39,876 nt of DNA from Polyangiaceae bacterium (GTDB taxonomy: Bacteria; Myxococcota_A; Polyangia; Polyangiales; Polyangiaceae), in NCBI GenBank assembly GCA_022842465.1, contig JALHPN010000066.1:1-39876 (forward strand), given 5' to 3'. Within the stretch, counting starts at the first letter, position 1; the number at the start of each line of letters is the position of its first letter. A model generated the notes under the pieces. The model was not told the DNA's origin. It saw only the letters and a list, made by a program, of their open reading frames with translations, and did not search any database. Positions 26,570-33,858 of this stretch are shown piece by piece. A program made the translations under genes and the position numbers.

Positions 26570-27343
26570 TCAGAGACACGAGCAGAGCGGGTCACCCGCC
26601 TGACACGTGCAGGCTGGCCTCGGCGTGCCGCCGCCGCCGGCCGCAGGCCTCGCGCCGCCGCCGGAGCGGACCGCTGCGATGTTCGCCTGCGTCTTCTTCT
26701 GCTGCTCGGCCGCCGCCGCGATTCGCTGCTGGGCCGCCGCGCGCTCGGCTTCGCTCTTCGCGCCGGCGAGCTCGTTCTTGGCGTTCTCCATGGCGTCCTG
26801 CTGCGCCTTGAGGTCGCTCATCAGCTTCGTCAGCTGCGCTTCCTTCTCGGCGATCTCCTGGCGCTGCTGCTCCTGGATGGCCGCCTGCTTGTCGGAGCTC
26901 GACTTCCACGCGAGCCCGCCGCCGATCCCGCCGAACACGAGCAGCGCCACGACGCCCGCGATCATGTACGTGAGCTGCTTCTTCTTCTTGTCCTGCCCGA
27001 GCGCGGCCAGCTGGCGCTCGTGCTCCTGCTGCTGCTGCATCGCGCGGAGACGCGCCTGGTTCTCGGCGTCGTGGCGGGCCTTCTCGACCTCGGCCTGGCG
27101 AATCGCATCGAGGCGCGCCTGCTCTTCGCGCTGGCGCTGCTCGTCCCCGCGCCGGCGCTCGTCCTCGGCGCGCATGCGGGCCTCTTCCGCTTCGCGCTGG
27201 CGGCGCTCGGCATCGAGGCGGGCCTGCATCTCGGCCTGCTCTTTGCGCTGACGCTCCTGCTCCTCCTGCTTGATGCGATCCTCTTCGAGGTTCATCAGCT
27301 CTTTCAGGGAGAAGAGAACGGAGGACTCTTTCTGTTCCGCCAT
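26570..27343 (-). CDS. Coiled-coil membrane protein with Cys-rich tail
   Basis: The 257-residue protein is in four parts: about 15 residues of head (AEQKESSVLFSLKEL), a long charged Glu/Gln/Arg/Ala coiled coil (about 20-120) in the cytoplasm, one membrane segment (about 124-146, TYMIAGVVALLVFGGIGGGLAW) and a second coiled coil in the periplasm (about 150-220) ending in a Gly/Pro linker and the tail ACTCQAGDPLCSCL. The four Cys of that tail can make disulfides or bind a metal. The design is like scaffold or tether proteins that span from cytoplasm to periplasm. No family is recognised. It heads a minus-strand group with pyrF, rlmB and crotonase. Confidence 0.7.
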   Translation of the reverse strand: MAEQKESSVLFSLKELMNLEEDRIKQEEQERQRKEQAEMQARLDAERRQREAEEARMRAEDERRRGDEQRQREEQARLDAIRQAEVEKARHDAENQARLRAMQQQQEHERQLAALGQDKKKKQLTYMIAGVVALLVFGGIGGGLAWKSSSDKQAAIQEQQRQEIAEKEAQLTKLMSDLKAQQDAMENAKNELAGAKSEAERAAAQQRIAAAAEQQKKTQANIAAVRSGGGARPAAGGGGTPRPACTCQAGDPLCSCL

Positions 27344-27452
27344 GTCGGGGTCTCGGGCTGCCTGCGGGTTGCCGGTGACAGGAATACCAGGGGACGAACG
27401 GGATTCACGTTACCCGGCTCACCGCCGCTTCGCAAACCCTATCCGAGGGATG

Positions 27453-27468
27453 GCGCGGCGCGCCGCGC
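27453..27468. promoter_or_regulatory. Perfect 16-base palindrome GCGCGGCGCGCCGCGC
   Basis: It lies in the 234-base region between the divergent starts at 27343 and 27578. Its composition is pure G and C, so chance is possible. Nothing else is recognised in that gap. Confidence 0.25.
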
Positions 27469-27577
27469 GGGACGGGGCGCCCGGGACGGCGTCTTCGACA
27501 CGCGACCGCCTTCGGGGCTTGGGGTCTGGCGCATCGCGCTTGCGCTTTTCCGGCGTGCTGATGGACGATGCGCCGCC

Positions 27578-27793
27578 ATGGCGACCAACGTAAACGCGCA
27601 CATCACGGGAACCGTCTGGAAGATCGAGGTCAAGGAAGGCGAGGACGTGTCCGAAGGACAGACCTGCGTGATCCTCGAGTCGATGAAGATGGAGATGCCC
27701 GTCGAGGCGCCGGCCAGCGGGAAGGTCGAGAAGATCGCCTGCGCCGAGGGACAGGCCGTCAACGAAGGGGACGTGCTCCTGACGATCGCGTAG
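27578..27793 (+). CDS. Free-standing biotinyl-domain protein (BCCP-like)
   Basis: A 71-residue protein that is almost only a biotinyl domain: AHITGTVWKIEVKEGEDVSEGQTCVILESMKMEMPVEAP, with the modified Lys at K37 in ESMKMEM, then SGKVEKIACAEGQAVNEGDVLLTIA. Biotin ligase adds biotin to that Lys, and the domain carries carboxyl groups in acyl-CoA carboxylases. Full-length AccB has about 80 more residues upstream, missing here; short single-domain forms also occur in propionyl-CoA and acetyl-CoA carboxylases of some bacteria. No carboxylase subunits are adjacent. The ATG at 27578 begins exactly at the domain. A lipoprotein gene follows 11 bases later. Confidence 0.85.
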   Translation: MATNVNAHITGTVWKIEVKEGEDVSEGQTCVILESMKMEMPVEAPASGKVEKIACAEGQAVNEGDVLLTIA

Positions 27794-27803
27794 GCTTCAC
27801 CCC

Positions 27804-28187
27804 GTGAAACGTCGCGCCGCGCGACTCACGGCCGTCCTCGTGCCGCTCGTCCCCGTCCTCGCCGTCGCAGCGAGCGTGGTCGTGGCCGCATGTGGGAAAG
27901 GCCCCGCGCTCGTGGGTGCGGGCGAGGAGTGCGACCTCGCGGCCGACTGCTTGCCGGGGCTCGTCTGCATCGAAGAGCGGCGCTCCGGGCGCCGCGTGTG
28001 CTCGAGCGACCTCACCACGATCGAGGGCGAGCTCCCGCCGGACGGCGGTGGGATGGCCGACGAGGACGGCAGCTTCGACGGCAGCGCGCCGCTCGACGAC
28101 GGCGCCGTCCCTCCGCGCCCCGACGCCGGCCAGGACAGCGGCTCGAACCCGAACCCTTCGCCGATGGACGCCGCCGCCGACGGCTAG
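27804..28187 (+). CDS. Small Cys-containing lipoprotein
   Basis: The 127-residue product begins at GTG 27804 and has a signal peptide (KRRAARLTAVLVPLVPVLAVAASVVVAAC) with lipobox VAAC. The next 40 residues hold six Cys counting the lipidated one, GEECDLAADCLPGLVCIEERRSGRRVCSSD, as in the small secreted Cys-knot-like domains common in Polyangia. The remaining 60 residues are an acidic, Asp/Gly/Pro-rich tail with no fold. It is 11 bases after the biotinyl gene and may be cotranscribed with it. It ends at TAG within CTAGCTAG, 21 bases from the convergent MCE gene. Confidence 0.7.
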   Translation: MKRRAARLTAVLVPLVPVLAVAASVVVAACGKGPALVGAGEECDLAADCLPGLVCIEERRSGRRVCSSDLTTIEGELPPDGGGMADEDGSFDGSAPLDDGAVPPRPDAGQDSGSNPNPSPMDAAADG

Positions 28188-28207
28188 CTAGCGCGTGTCG
28201 CGGGGAC

Positions 28208-29230
28208 TCACTCCCTCCACAAGAACTTCCAGGGGTTGTGCTTGAGGTCACGGACCATCTCCTGGACGTCGTCGTAGATGCCCTCGTCCATGACCAGCGC
28301 CCCCACCGTGCCTTGGCCCTTCTTCACGTGCGCGACGATGGCCTGCGCGTCGGCGGCGGCGGCGTTCGCGCGGGCGGCGAGCGTCGCGACGTCCTCGAGC
28401 GCCTTCCTGAGCTTCTGCTGCTCCTCCTCGCCGCCCACGGTCTTCGACGCGCGGTTGATGTTCGCCATCGCCTCGCGCGTGTCCTTCAGCATCGGACCGC
28501 TGTCTCTCTGGATGTCGGCGGCGAGCTTGTCGACGTTGTCGATCGTGCGGAGGATCTTCGGGTTGTCGACGTAGTTCTGGCGCGCGTGCACCGTCAGCGT
28601 GTTCGCCTCCTGCGAGAGCGACTCCATGTTCGTGACGATGCGGTTGATGCGCTCGCGGTTGTCCGTGAGCGTCCCGTTCAGGTTCTTGAGGAGACCCGCC
28701 GTGTTCGTCGCGATGTCGCTGATGAGCTCCCGGTTGTTCCGGATCCCGTTCATCGTCGTGTCGAGGAGCTCGTAGGCCTTCGCGAGGAAGAGATCGAGGC
28801 GCGGCGGATCGATGCCCTTCACGATCGAGCTCTCCGCGAGCACCGGTCGCTGGGGGGTGCCGGGCTCGATCGCGAGGAACTGCTCGCCGAGGACGCCCTG
28901 CGTCGTGACGTAGAAGTCGGCGTCCTCGCGGACGGACTCCTTCACCCGCTGCTCGACCGAAAGCTTCGCGCGGACGAGGGTGCGCCGGTTCGTCTTCGGG
29001 TCGACCTTGCCGCCCATGAAGGCGAGCTCGCTGACTTTGCCGACCTTCACGCCGGCGATCTTCACGGGGGCGCCGGACTGGAGGCCGCCCGGATTGTCGA
29101 AGTCGACGTACAGCGTGTACGTCTTCTCGAACGACAGGCCTCCCATGACGAGGACGAAGGCGGCGAGGATCCCGAGCGAGACGAGGATGAGGACGCCGAC
29201 CTTGACCTCGATCGATTTCTCCTGCGCCAT
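28208..29230 (-). CDS. MCE-domain (MlaD-like) lipid-binding protein
   Basis: The 340-residue protein has one N-terminal membrane segment (about 11-32), an MCE domain (about 37-123; TLYVDFDNPGGLQSGAPVKIAGVKVGKV, QGVLGEQFLAIEPG) and a long helical tail (about 145-340, MNGIRNNRELISDIATN, RTIDNVDKLAADIQRD). MCE proteins form hexameric rings or tubes that carry phospholipid through the periplasm, as MlaD and PqiB do. The C-terminal helix part is longer than in E. coli MlaD (183 residues), suggesting a tube of helices. It is the last gene of the seven-gene operon, 14 bases after the ATPase gene. No MlaC or MlaB genes are in this operon. Confidence 0.9.
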   Translation of the reverse strand: MAQEKSIEVKVGVLILVSLGILAAFVLVMGGLSFEKTYTLYVDFDNPGGLQSGAPVKIAGVKVGKVSELAFMGGKVDPKTNRRTLVRAKLSVEQRVKESVREDADFYVTTQGVLGEQFLAIEPGTPQRPVLAESSIVKGIDPPRLDLFLAKAYELLDTTMNGIRNNRELISDIATNTAGLLKNLNGTLTDNRERINRIVTNMESLSQEANTLTVHARQNYVDNPKILRTIDNVDKLAADIQRDSGPMLKDTREAMANINRASKTVGGEEEQQKLRKALEDVATLAARANAAAADAQAIVAHVKKGQGTVGALVMDEGIYDDVQEMVRDLKHNPWKFLWRE

Positions 29231-29244
29231 GTCGTGTCCTTATA

Positions 29245-29988
29245 TCAGAGCTCGAACGGCCCCTGCGCGCGGCCGTTGATGAACTGCTGGACGACGCCGT
29301 CGGCCGTGCTCTTGAAGTCCGCCTGCGTGCCGTAGAGCCGGAGCTTGCCCCGATAGAGCATCGCGATCTTGTCCGCGATCGAGAAGATGCTGGTGAGATC
29401 GTGGCTCACGACGATCGAGGTCACGCCGAGCTTGTCGGAGAGCTCGCGGATGAGGGCGTCGACGCGGCGCGCGCTCACGGGGTCGAGCGACGTCGTCGGC
29501 TCGTCGAAGAGGACGTAGGTGGGGTCGAGCGTGAGCGCGCGCGCGATGGCGACGCGCTTTCGCATCCCGTCGCCGAGCTCCGGGGGGTAGCGGTCCGCGA
29601 ACTCGTGCATCCGCACGACCTCGAGCCGCCTGCGCGCCTCGGCGACGGCCTCCTTCAAGGAGAGGCTCTTGTGCTTCCGTAGGGGGAGCGCCACGTTCTC
29701 GGCGCACGTCATCGAGTCGAAGAGCGTCGAGTGCTGGAAGACCATCGCGCACTTCTTGCGGACGGGGCCCATCTTCACCTCGTCGAACCGGCTGATCTCC
29801 TCGCCGTCGAGCCAGATCTCGCCGCTGTCCGGGTAGAGGAGACCGACGAGGTGCTTGATGAGCACGCTCTTGCCGACGCCCGATGCGCCGATGATGAAGA
29901 AGACCGACCCCGTGGGCACGTCGAAGGACACGCCGTCGAGCACGCGCTTCGGACCGAACGACTTCACGATCTCTTTGAACTGGATCAC
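29245..29988 (-). CDS. Mla-type ABC ATPase B (degenerate signature motif)
   Basis: The 247-residue protein has canonical Walker A GASGVGKS (34-41), Q-loop Q85 (MVFQHST), Walker B YVLFDE (158-163), and switch His in IVVSHDLTS (about H196). The signature motif, usually LSGGQ or LSGGM, reads LGDGM (138-142): the Ser is Gly and the next Gly is Asp. The codons were checked (CTC GGC GAC GGG ATG). In an ABC dimer the signature faces the Walker A of the partner, so the change damages the partner's site and not its own. The family drives lipid transport with MlaE and MCE proteins. It is between MlaE-2 and the MCE gene. Confidence 0.92.
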   Translation of the reverse strand: MIQFKEIVKSFGPKRVLDGVSFDVPTGSVFFIIGASGVGKSVLIKHLVGLLYPDSGEIWLDGEEISRFDEVKMGPVRKKCAMVFQHSTLFDSMTCAENVALPLRKHKSLSLKEAVAEARRRLEVVRMHEFADRYPPELGDGMRKRVAIARALTLDPTYVLFDEPTTSLDPVSARRVDALIRELSDKLGVTSIVVSHDLTSIFSIADKIAMLYRGKLRLYGTQADFKSTADGVVQQFINGRAQGPFEL

Positions 29989-29997
29989 GCGAACCGT

Positions 29998-30840
29998 TCA
30001 TCCCGGGAAGATCAGGAAGCCCGCGCCCGAGATGAAGAAGTTCAGGATCAGGATGGTCAGAGACGTGTTCACGACCGCGCGCGTCGTCGCCCAGCCGACG
30101 CCTTCGCTGCCGCCGAAGGTCGAGAGACCGCAGTAGCCGCTCACGATCGGGATCGCGGCGCCGTAGGCGAGGCACTTCGCGAGCCCGATGGTGAGATCGC
30201 CCGCGTCGACGAGGCGCATGTTGAAGAACGTCTGCAAGGGCACGTCGAAGGCGACGTACGCGGTGAGCCCGCCGACGGTGAACGCGACGGTGCCGCCGAT
30301 CACGATGAGCACGCCGGTCATCACCACGCTCGCCAGGAAGCGCGGCACGATGAGGAAATCGATCGGATCCGCGGCGCACATCCGGAGCGCGTCGACCTGC
30401 TCGGTGACGACCATCGAGCCGATCTCCGCCGCGATGCCCGCGCCCACGCGCGTCGCCAGCATGAGCGAGCCGAGCGACGCGGCGAAGTCCCGGACGAGCA
30501 GCTCGAGGTAGGTCGCGCCCAGCATCGTGAAGTCCGGCACGACGCGCTTCGCCTGGAGCCCCGCCTGGTAGACGAGGATCATCCCCATGAACCCCATCGT
30601 GATGGAGAGGAAGAAGAGCGAGCGGTTGCCGAGCTCGTACATCTGGCGGAGCGTCGCGCCCTTCTCTCGCCTACCGCGGAACGTGTAGTAGAGCGCGCGG
30701 ACGAAGACGGAGTAGAGCTCGCGCCCGCCGATCACGAGATCGATCGCCGCCGCGCCGAGGTTCCCGACGAAGCCGAGATCCTCCTCGACCTCGACGTCCT
30801 CGGGCTGCGGCTGGTGATGCGGGTGGACCTGGGTGCTCAT
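29998..30840 (-). CDS. MlaE-type permease 2
   Basis: The 280-residue protein is a MlaE-family membrane permease with about five to six membrane segments (for example SLFFLSITMGFMGMILVYQAGL, VVMTGVLIVIGGTVAFTVGG) and the conserved IGSMVVTEQVDALRMCAADPIDFLIVPRF segment (about residues 138-166) that contacts the ATPase. It carries a His/Glu-rich N-terminal extension (residues 1-24, STQVHPHHQPQPEDVEVEEDL) absent from the sister permease. It overlaps none but follows MlaE-1 by only 6 bases, so the two are translated in step. Two different permeases in one operon suggest a heterodimer, unlike the homodimer in E. coli. Confidence 0.9.
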   Translation of the reverse strand: MSTQVHPHHQPQPEDVEVEEDLGFVGNLGAAAIDLVIGGRELYSVFVRALYYTFRGRREKGATLRQMYELGNRSLFFLSITMGFMGMILVYQAGLQAKRVVPDFTMLGATYLELLVRDFAASLGSLMLATRVGAGIAAEIGSMVVTEQVDALRMCAADPIDFLIVPRFLASVVMTGVLIVIGGTVAFTVGGLTAYVAFDVPLQTFFNMRLVDAGDLTIGLAKCLAYGAAIPIVSGYCGLSTFGGSEGVGWATTRAVVNTSLTILILNFFISGAGFLIFPG

Positions 30841-30846
30841 CGTCGT

Positions 30847-31662
30847 TCAACCGCCGAGCGCGAAGCTGACGAGGTAATCGAGGACGAAGACGCCGGCCGC
30901 GCTCGCGACGACCGTGGCGTTGACGGCTCGGCCGACCCCCGGGGCGCCGCCCGTCGTCGCGAGGCCGAAGTGGCAGCTCGCGAGCGCGATGACGAGGCCG
31001 AAAACAATGCTCTTGAAGAGCCCGTTCGCGACGTCTCCGAAGTCGAGGAGACCGGACGTGAGGCCGTTGTAGAACGTCTGCGGGCTGACGCCGAGGAGGC
31101 CCTGCCCCGTGTACGCCGCGCCGAAGAGCGCGAGCGCGTCGGCGAAGAGCGTCATCATGAAGAGCGTCGCCACGATGGAGACGAAGCGCGGCGCGATGAG
31201 GAACGCGATCGGATCGATCGCGAGCACGCGGAGCGCGTCGAGCTGCTCGGTGACGACCATCGTGCCGAGCTCGGCGGTGTTGTTGGCGCCGACGCGGCCC
31301 GAGATCATGAGCGCGGTGAGGAGCGGCGCGATCTCGCGGAGCGTGCCGAAGCCGGCGCCCCACCCGAGGAGTCCCTCGGCGCCGTAACGCTTCACGATCG
31401 TCGCGGCCTGGATGACCATGATCGCGCCGGTGAAGAGCGCCGTGATGACGACGATGGGCAGCGATCGCACGCCCATCTTGTAGAGGTTCTTCCAGACCTC
31501 GCGCCCGTCCATGCGGAACACGCGCGAGAGGATCCGCGCGAGGAGGAGCGTCATCCCGCCCGTCGTCTGCGCGATGCCGAGGAACGCCGCGCCCGCCGCC
31601 GCGACGAACGGGTGACCCGCGCTCGGGGCGGCGTCGGTCGTGGGGGGAGACGGGGCGGCCAT
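30847..31662 (-). CDS. MlaE-type permease 1
   Basis: The 271-residue protein is also a MlaE-family permease: LGTMVVTEQLDALRVLAIDPIAFLIAPRFVS (about 132-161), several hydrophobic segments such as IVATLFMMTLFADALALFGAAY and VVITALFTGAIMVIQAATIV, and an N-terminal low-complexity head. It differs from permease 2 in the N-terminus and in the loop residues, so the genes are old duplicates. An ATG at 31662 follows a TATAGT box by 13 bases, so an internal promoter may add transcription of the permeases and the MCE gene over the upstream genes. The gap to the small membrane protein is 40 bases. Confidence 0.9.
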   Translation of the reverse strand: MAAPSPPTTDAAPSAGHPFVAAAGAAFLGIAQTTGGMTLLLARILSRVFRMDGREVWKNLYKMGVRSLPIVVITALFTGAIMVIQAATIVKRYGAEGLLGWGAGFGTLREIAPLLTALMISGRVGANNTAELGTMVVTEQLDALRVLAIDPIAFLIAPRFVSIVATLFMMTLFADALALFGAAYTGQGLLGVSPQTFYNGLTSGLLDFGDVANGLFKSIVFGLVIALASCHFGLATTGGAPGVGRAVNATVVASAAGVFVLDYLVSFALGG

Positions 31663-31675
31663 GCGCGGGCCCGCG

Positions 31676-31681
31676 ACTATA
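31676..31681 (-). promoter_or_regulatory. Internal -10 box TATAGT in the Mla operon
   Basis: On the minus strand TATAGT matches TATAAT at five of six positions and lies 13 bases before MlaE-1 at 31662. It would allow separate expression of the four downstream genes. Confidence 0.45.
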
Positions 31682-31702
31682 CCGCAAGACCGCGGGCCGG
31701 CC

Positions 31703-32047
31703 TCACTCGGGAAGCGCGACGCCGAAGAGCGCCGCGAGACCCTCGGCTACGACCACGTCCGCGACGTAGACGAGCACGGCGAGGCCGAGCCCGACGGCGG
31801 CCCCGATCAGGAGTCGGCCCGCGTCGCGGAGCGTGCGGAGAGAGCCCCGGGTCCGGGCCACGTGGAGGACGAGGGCGAGGGGCCATAGCATCACGACGAA
31901 GAGGATGCGCGTCGCCGGGGGCCATGCGGCGGGCCGGCCCCGCCGGGCGAGGCGCCTCTCGTCGGCGACGATGAGGGCGAGAGAGAGCGCGACGGGGAGG
32001 ACCGCCGCGACGAGGAGCACCACGAGGAGGCCCGCGTCCTTCGTCAT
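31703..32047 (-). CDS. Small membrane protein within the Mla operon
   Basis: A 114-residue protein with three likely membrane segments: about 6-27 (GLLVVLLVAAVLPVALSLALIV), 44-63 (ATRILFVVMLWPLALVLHVA) and 78-105 (LLIGAAVGLGLAVLVYVADVVVAEGLAAL). Charges fit the first loop (ADERRLARRGRP) and the second (RTRGSLRTLRDAGR) in the cytoplasm. No family is recognised. It stands 19 bases behind ATPase A and 40 bases before MlaE-1, always on the same strand, so it is part of the operon and may be an accessory membrane subunit. Confidence 0.7.
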   Translation of the reverse strand: MTKDAGLLVVLLVAAVLPVALSLALIVADERRLARRGRPAAWPPATRILFVVMLWPLALVLHVARTRGSLRTLRDAGRLLIGAAVGLGLAVLVYVADVVVAEGLAALFGVALPE

Positions 32048-32066
32048 CGCGCGCCGGTCCGGGCCG

Positions 32067-32822
32067 TCAGAGCGGTCCTTCGACGAGGCCGTGGACGAAC
32101 TGGCGTACGTACGGCTCGGCGCTCGCCTTCGCCTCCGCCGTCGTCCCGTCGAAGATGAGGCGCCCGCGGTACATCATGCCCACGCGGTCGGTCACGGTGA
32201 GGAGGCGATCGAGGTCGCTCGACACCATCACCACGGTGGACCCCGAGGAGCGCTGCTCGTCGCGGAGGGTCTCGAAGATCTTCTGCGAGGTGATCGGGTC
32301 GAGGCCAGCTGCCGGCTCGTCGTAGAGAACGATCGGCGCCTGGGTGATCGTCGCGCGCGCGACGCCGACGCGCTTCTTCTGTCCCCCGGACAGACCGGAC
32401 GGCATGCGGTCCCCGAAGCCGGGGAGGTTCACCGCCGAGAGGCGATCCTCCACCTTCCGCTGGATCTCGTCCTCGGGAAGGTTCGTGAGCCGCCGCAAGG
32501 GGAACGCGATGTTGTCGCGCACCGTGAGGTGATCGAAGAGCGCGTTGTTCTGGAAGAGCATGCCGAACCGGAGGCGCATCTGCTGGAGCTCGAGGTCGCT
32601 CGCCGCGGTGACGTCCTTGTCCTCGACCACGATGCGCCCGGCATCCGGCTTCAGGAGCCCGACGATCATCTTGAGGAGGACGCTCTTGCCCGAGGCGCCC
32701 GGGCCGATGAGGCCGTACACGCACTGGGAAGGGACCTTCAGGCTCACCGACCGGAGGACCTGGTTCGGAGATCCGCCGCCGGCAGGACGGAAGGACTTCG
32801 ACACGTTCTCGATGACGATCAT
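32067..32822 (-). CDS. Mla-type ABC ATPase A (Walker A change and no switch His)
   Basis: The 251-residue protein has Walker A GPGASGKS (40-47), in which the fourth position is Ala and not the usual Gly, intact signature LSGGQ (144-148) and Walker B IVLYDE (164-169), with D-loop GLDP. At the switch position, normally SHD, it reads VMVSSDLDRL, so the His is Ser (codon AGC at the second position of SSD). Its own nucleotide site is therefore weakened, but it supplies an intact signature to a partner. It is the mirror of ATPase B, which has an intact His but a broken signature. The ATG overlaps the sctJ stop (ATGA). Confidence 0.92.
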   Translation of the reverse strand: MIVIENVSKSFRPAGGGSPNQVLRSVSLKVPSQCVYGLIGPGASGKSVLLKMIVGLLKPDAGRIVVEDKDVTAASDLELQQMRLRFGMLFQNNALFDHLTVRDNIAFPLRRLTNLPEDEIQRKVEDRLSAVNLPGFGDRMPSGLSGGQKKRVGVARATITQAPIVLYDEPAAGLDPITSQKIFETLRDEQRSSGSTVVMVSSDLDRLLTVTDRVGMMYRGRLIFDGTTAEAKASAEPYVRQFVHGLVEGPL

Positions 32823-33664
32823 GGCCCGCCGTAGCCCGGCGGCCGCGCGCTCGGCGGACCGGGCGCGCGCATCGGCGCCGGCGCGACCGACCGCTGCGCG
32901 CTGGCGGCAGGCATCGCGTCGGCCTCTCGCCGGAGCCGCCCGAGCCGCGACCAGAGCGCGAGCGTCGCCGCCGCGAGCGCGAGGACGACGACGACGAGCG
33001 CGCCGAGCGCGAGCTTGAGCGTCATGAGCGACGCGCGCGCGACCGTGATCGGGCCCACGTGCGCGAGCTCCGATCGGAGGCCCGGCGCGCGCGCGGGATG
33101 CGCGACGAAGACGACCGCGACGTCCGCGGGCGAGACGAGCGGCGCGCCGCCGGCGACGAGGCGCTGGATCGACTCGAGCGCGATCGGCGGGGTCGCCCCC
33201 CTGTGCTCGACGAGCACGCTCGCCGTCGGCTTCGGCGGCGGTGCATCGCGGAGCAGCTCCCGGACGGGGAGGTTCAGGTGGACCCGCGCGGCGAGGACGC
33301 CGTCGATGTTCGCGAGCGACCGTTCGAGCTCCCCGGCGAGGCCGGCGACGAGGGCGGCGTGCTCCGCGGCCTGGCTCGGGACCAGCGCGCCCTTGTCCGT
33401 CGCGTCGAGCACCCCGCGGGGGCGCGTCCGGGGTAGCTGCTCGTCGGCCATCGTCGCGAGGGCGCGCGCCGCGTCGTCCCGCGGCACCGAGACGCGGAAG
33501 CGGCCCTCCACCTGGGGATCGGCCTCCTTTGCGGCGTCGACGCCGGCGTGGTCGAGGGCGACGACGACGCGGTTCGCTTCGGCTTCCTCGAGCCCGGCCG
33601 CGACGGGGACCGCGCAGCCGGAGGCCATGACGGCGACGACGAGGAGAGCAAAGACGGCTCGCAT
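32819..33664 (-). CDS. SctJ/YscJ-type inner-ring lipoprotein
   Basis: The 281-residue protein has signal peptide RAVFALLVVAVMASGC (lipidated C17), then the ring-building motifs of YscJ/SctJ/FliF: GLEEAEANRVVVALDHAGVDAAKE (24-47), GRFRVSVPRDDAARALATM (54-72), the linker GALVPSQAAEHAALVAGLAGELERSLANIDGVLAARVHLNLP (92-133), ASVLVEHRG, SIQRLVAGGAPLVSPADVAVVFVAHP, and one C-terminal membrane helix (about 215-238). SctJ builds the inner-membrane ring of type III secretion basal bodies. No other type III gene is in the window. Instead its stop overlaps an ABC ATPase start (ATGA). ATG 33664 was chosen because it begins the signal peptide; longer starts do not. Confidence 0.85.
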   Translation of the reverse strand: MRAVFALLVVAVMASGCAVPVAAGLEEAEANRVVVALDHAGVDAAKEADPQVEGRFRVSVPRDDAARALATMADEQLPRTRPRGVLDATDKGALVPSQAAEHAALVAGLAGELERSLANIDGVLAARVHLNLPVRELLRDAPPPKPTASVLVEHRGATPPIALESIQRLVAGGAPLVSPADVAVVFVAHPARAPGLRSELAHVGPITVARASLMTLKLALGALVVVVLALAAATLALWSRLGRLRREADAMPAASAQRSVAPAPMRAPGPPSARPPGYGGP

Positions 33665-33672
33665 CGCGGCGA

Positions 33673-33678
33673 CGTATA
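33673..33678 (-). promoter_or_regulatory. Possible -10 box TATACG before the sctJ-Mla operon
   Basis: On the minus strand TATACG, after a GG that may act as an extended -10, ends eight bases before the ATG at 33664. The divergent 194-base gap to the SNF2 start holds no other clear site. Confidence 0.35.
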
Positions 33679-33858
33679 CCACGCGCGGCGCAGGACCCGC
33701 CGACCCGCTTGCGTGACTCTTGTTGCCCTCCCATAAGTACGGTGCTAAGCGGCTTTCCGCCGCGCGATCGGGCACGGGCCACGAGCCTCTCCCTACGTTC
33801 TCGCGCGCAGGAAAGGCGCGACCTGTCGGTCATCCCCGCAGGCGCGAAACGCGCTCGA

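Noticed and set aside
29245..29988. Sequencing error as cause of LGDGM in ATPase B
   Set aside because: The frame is intact and the codons GGC GAC would need two separate base changes plus different third positions; a single miscall cannot give it.
32819..33664. Evidence for a complete type III secretion system
   Set aside because: Only the SctJ-like protein is present. No SctN ATPase, SctV, secretin or needle gene is seen in the window.
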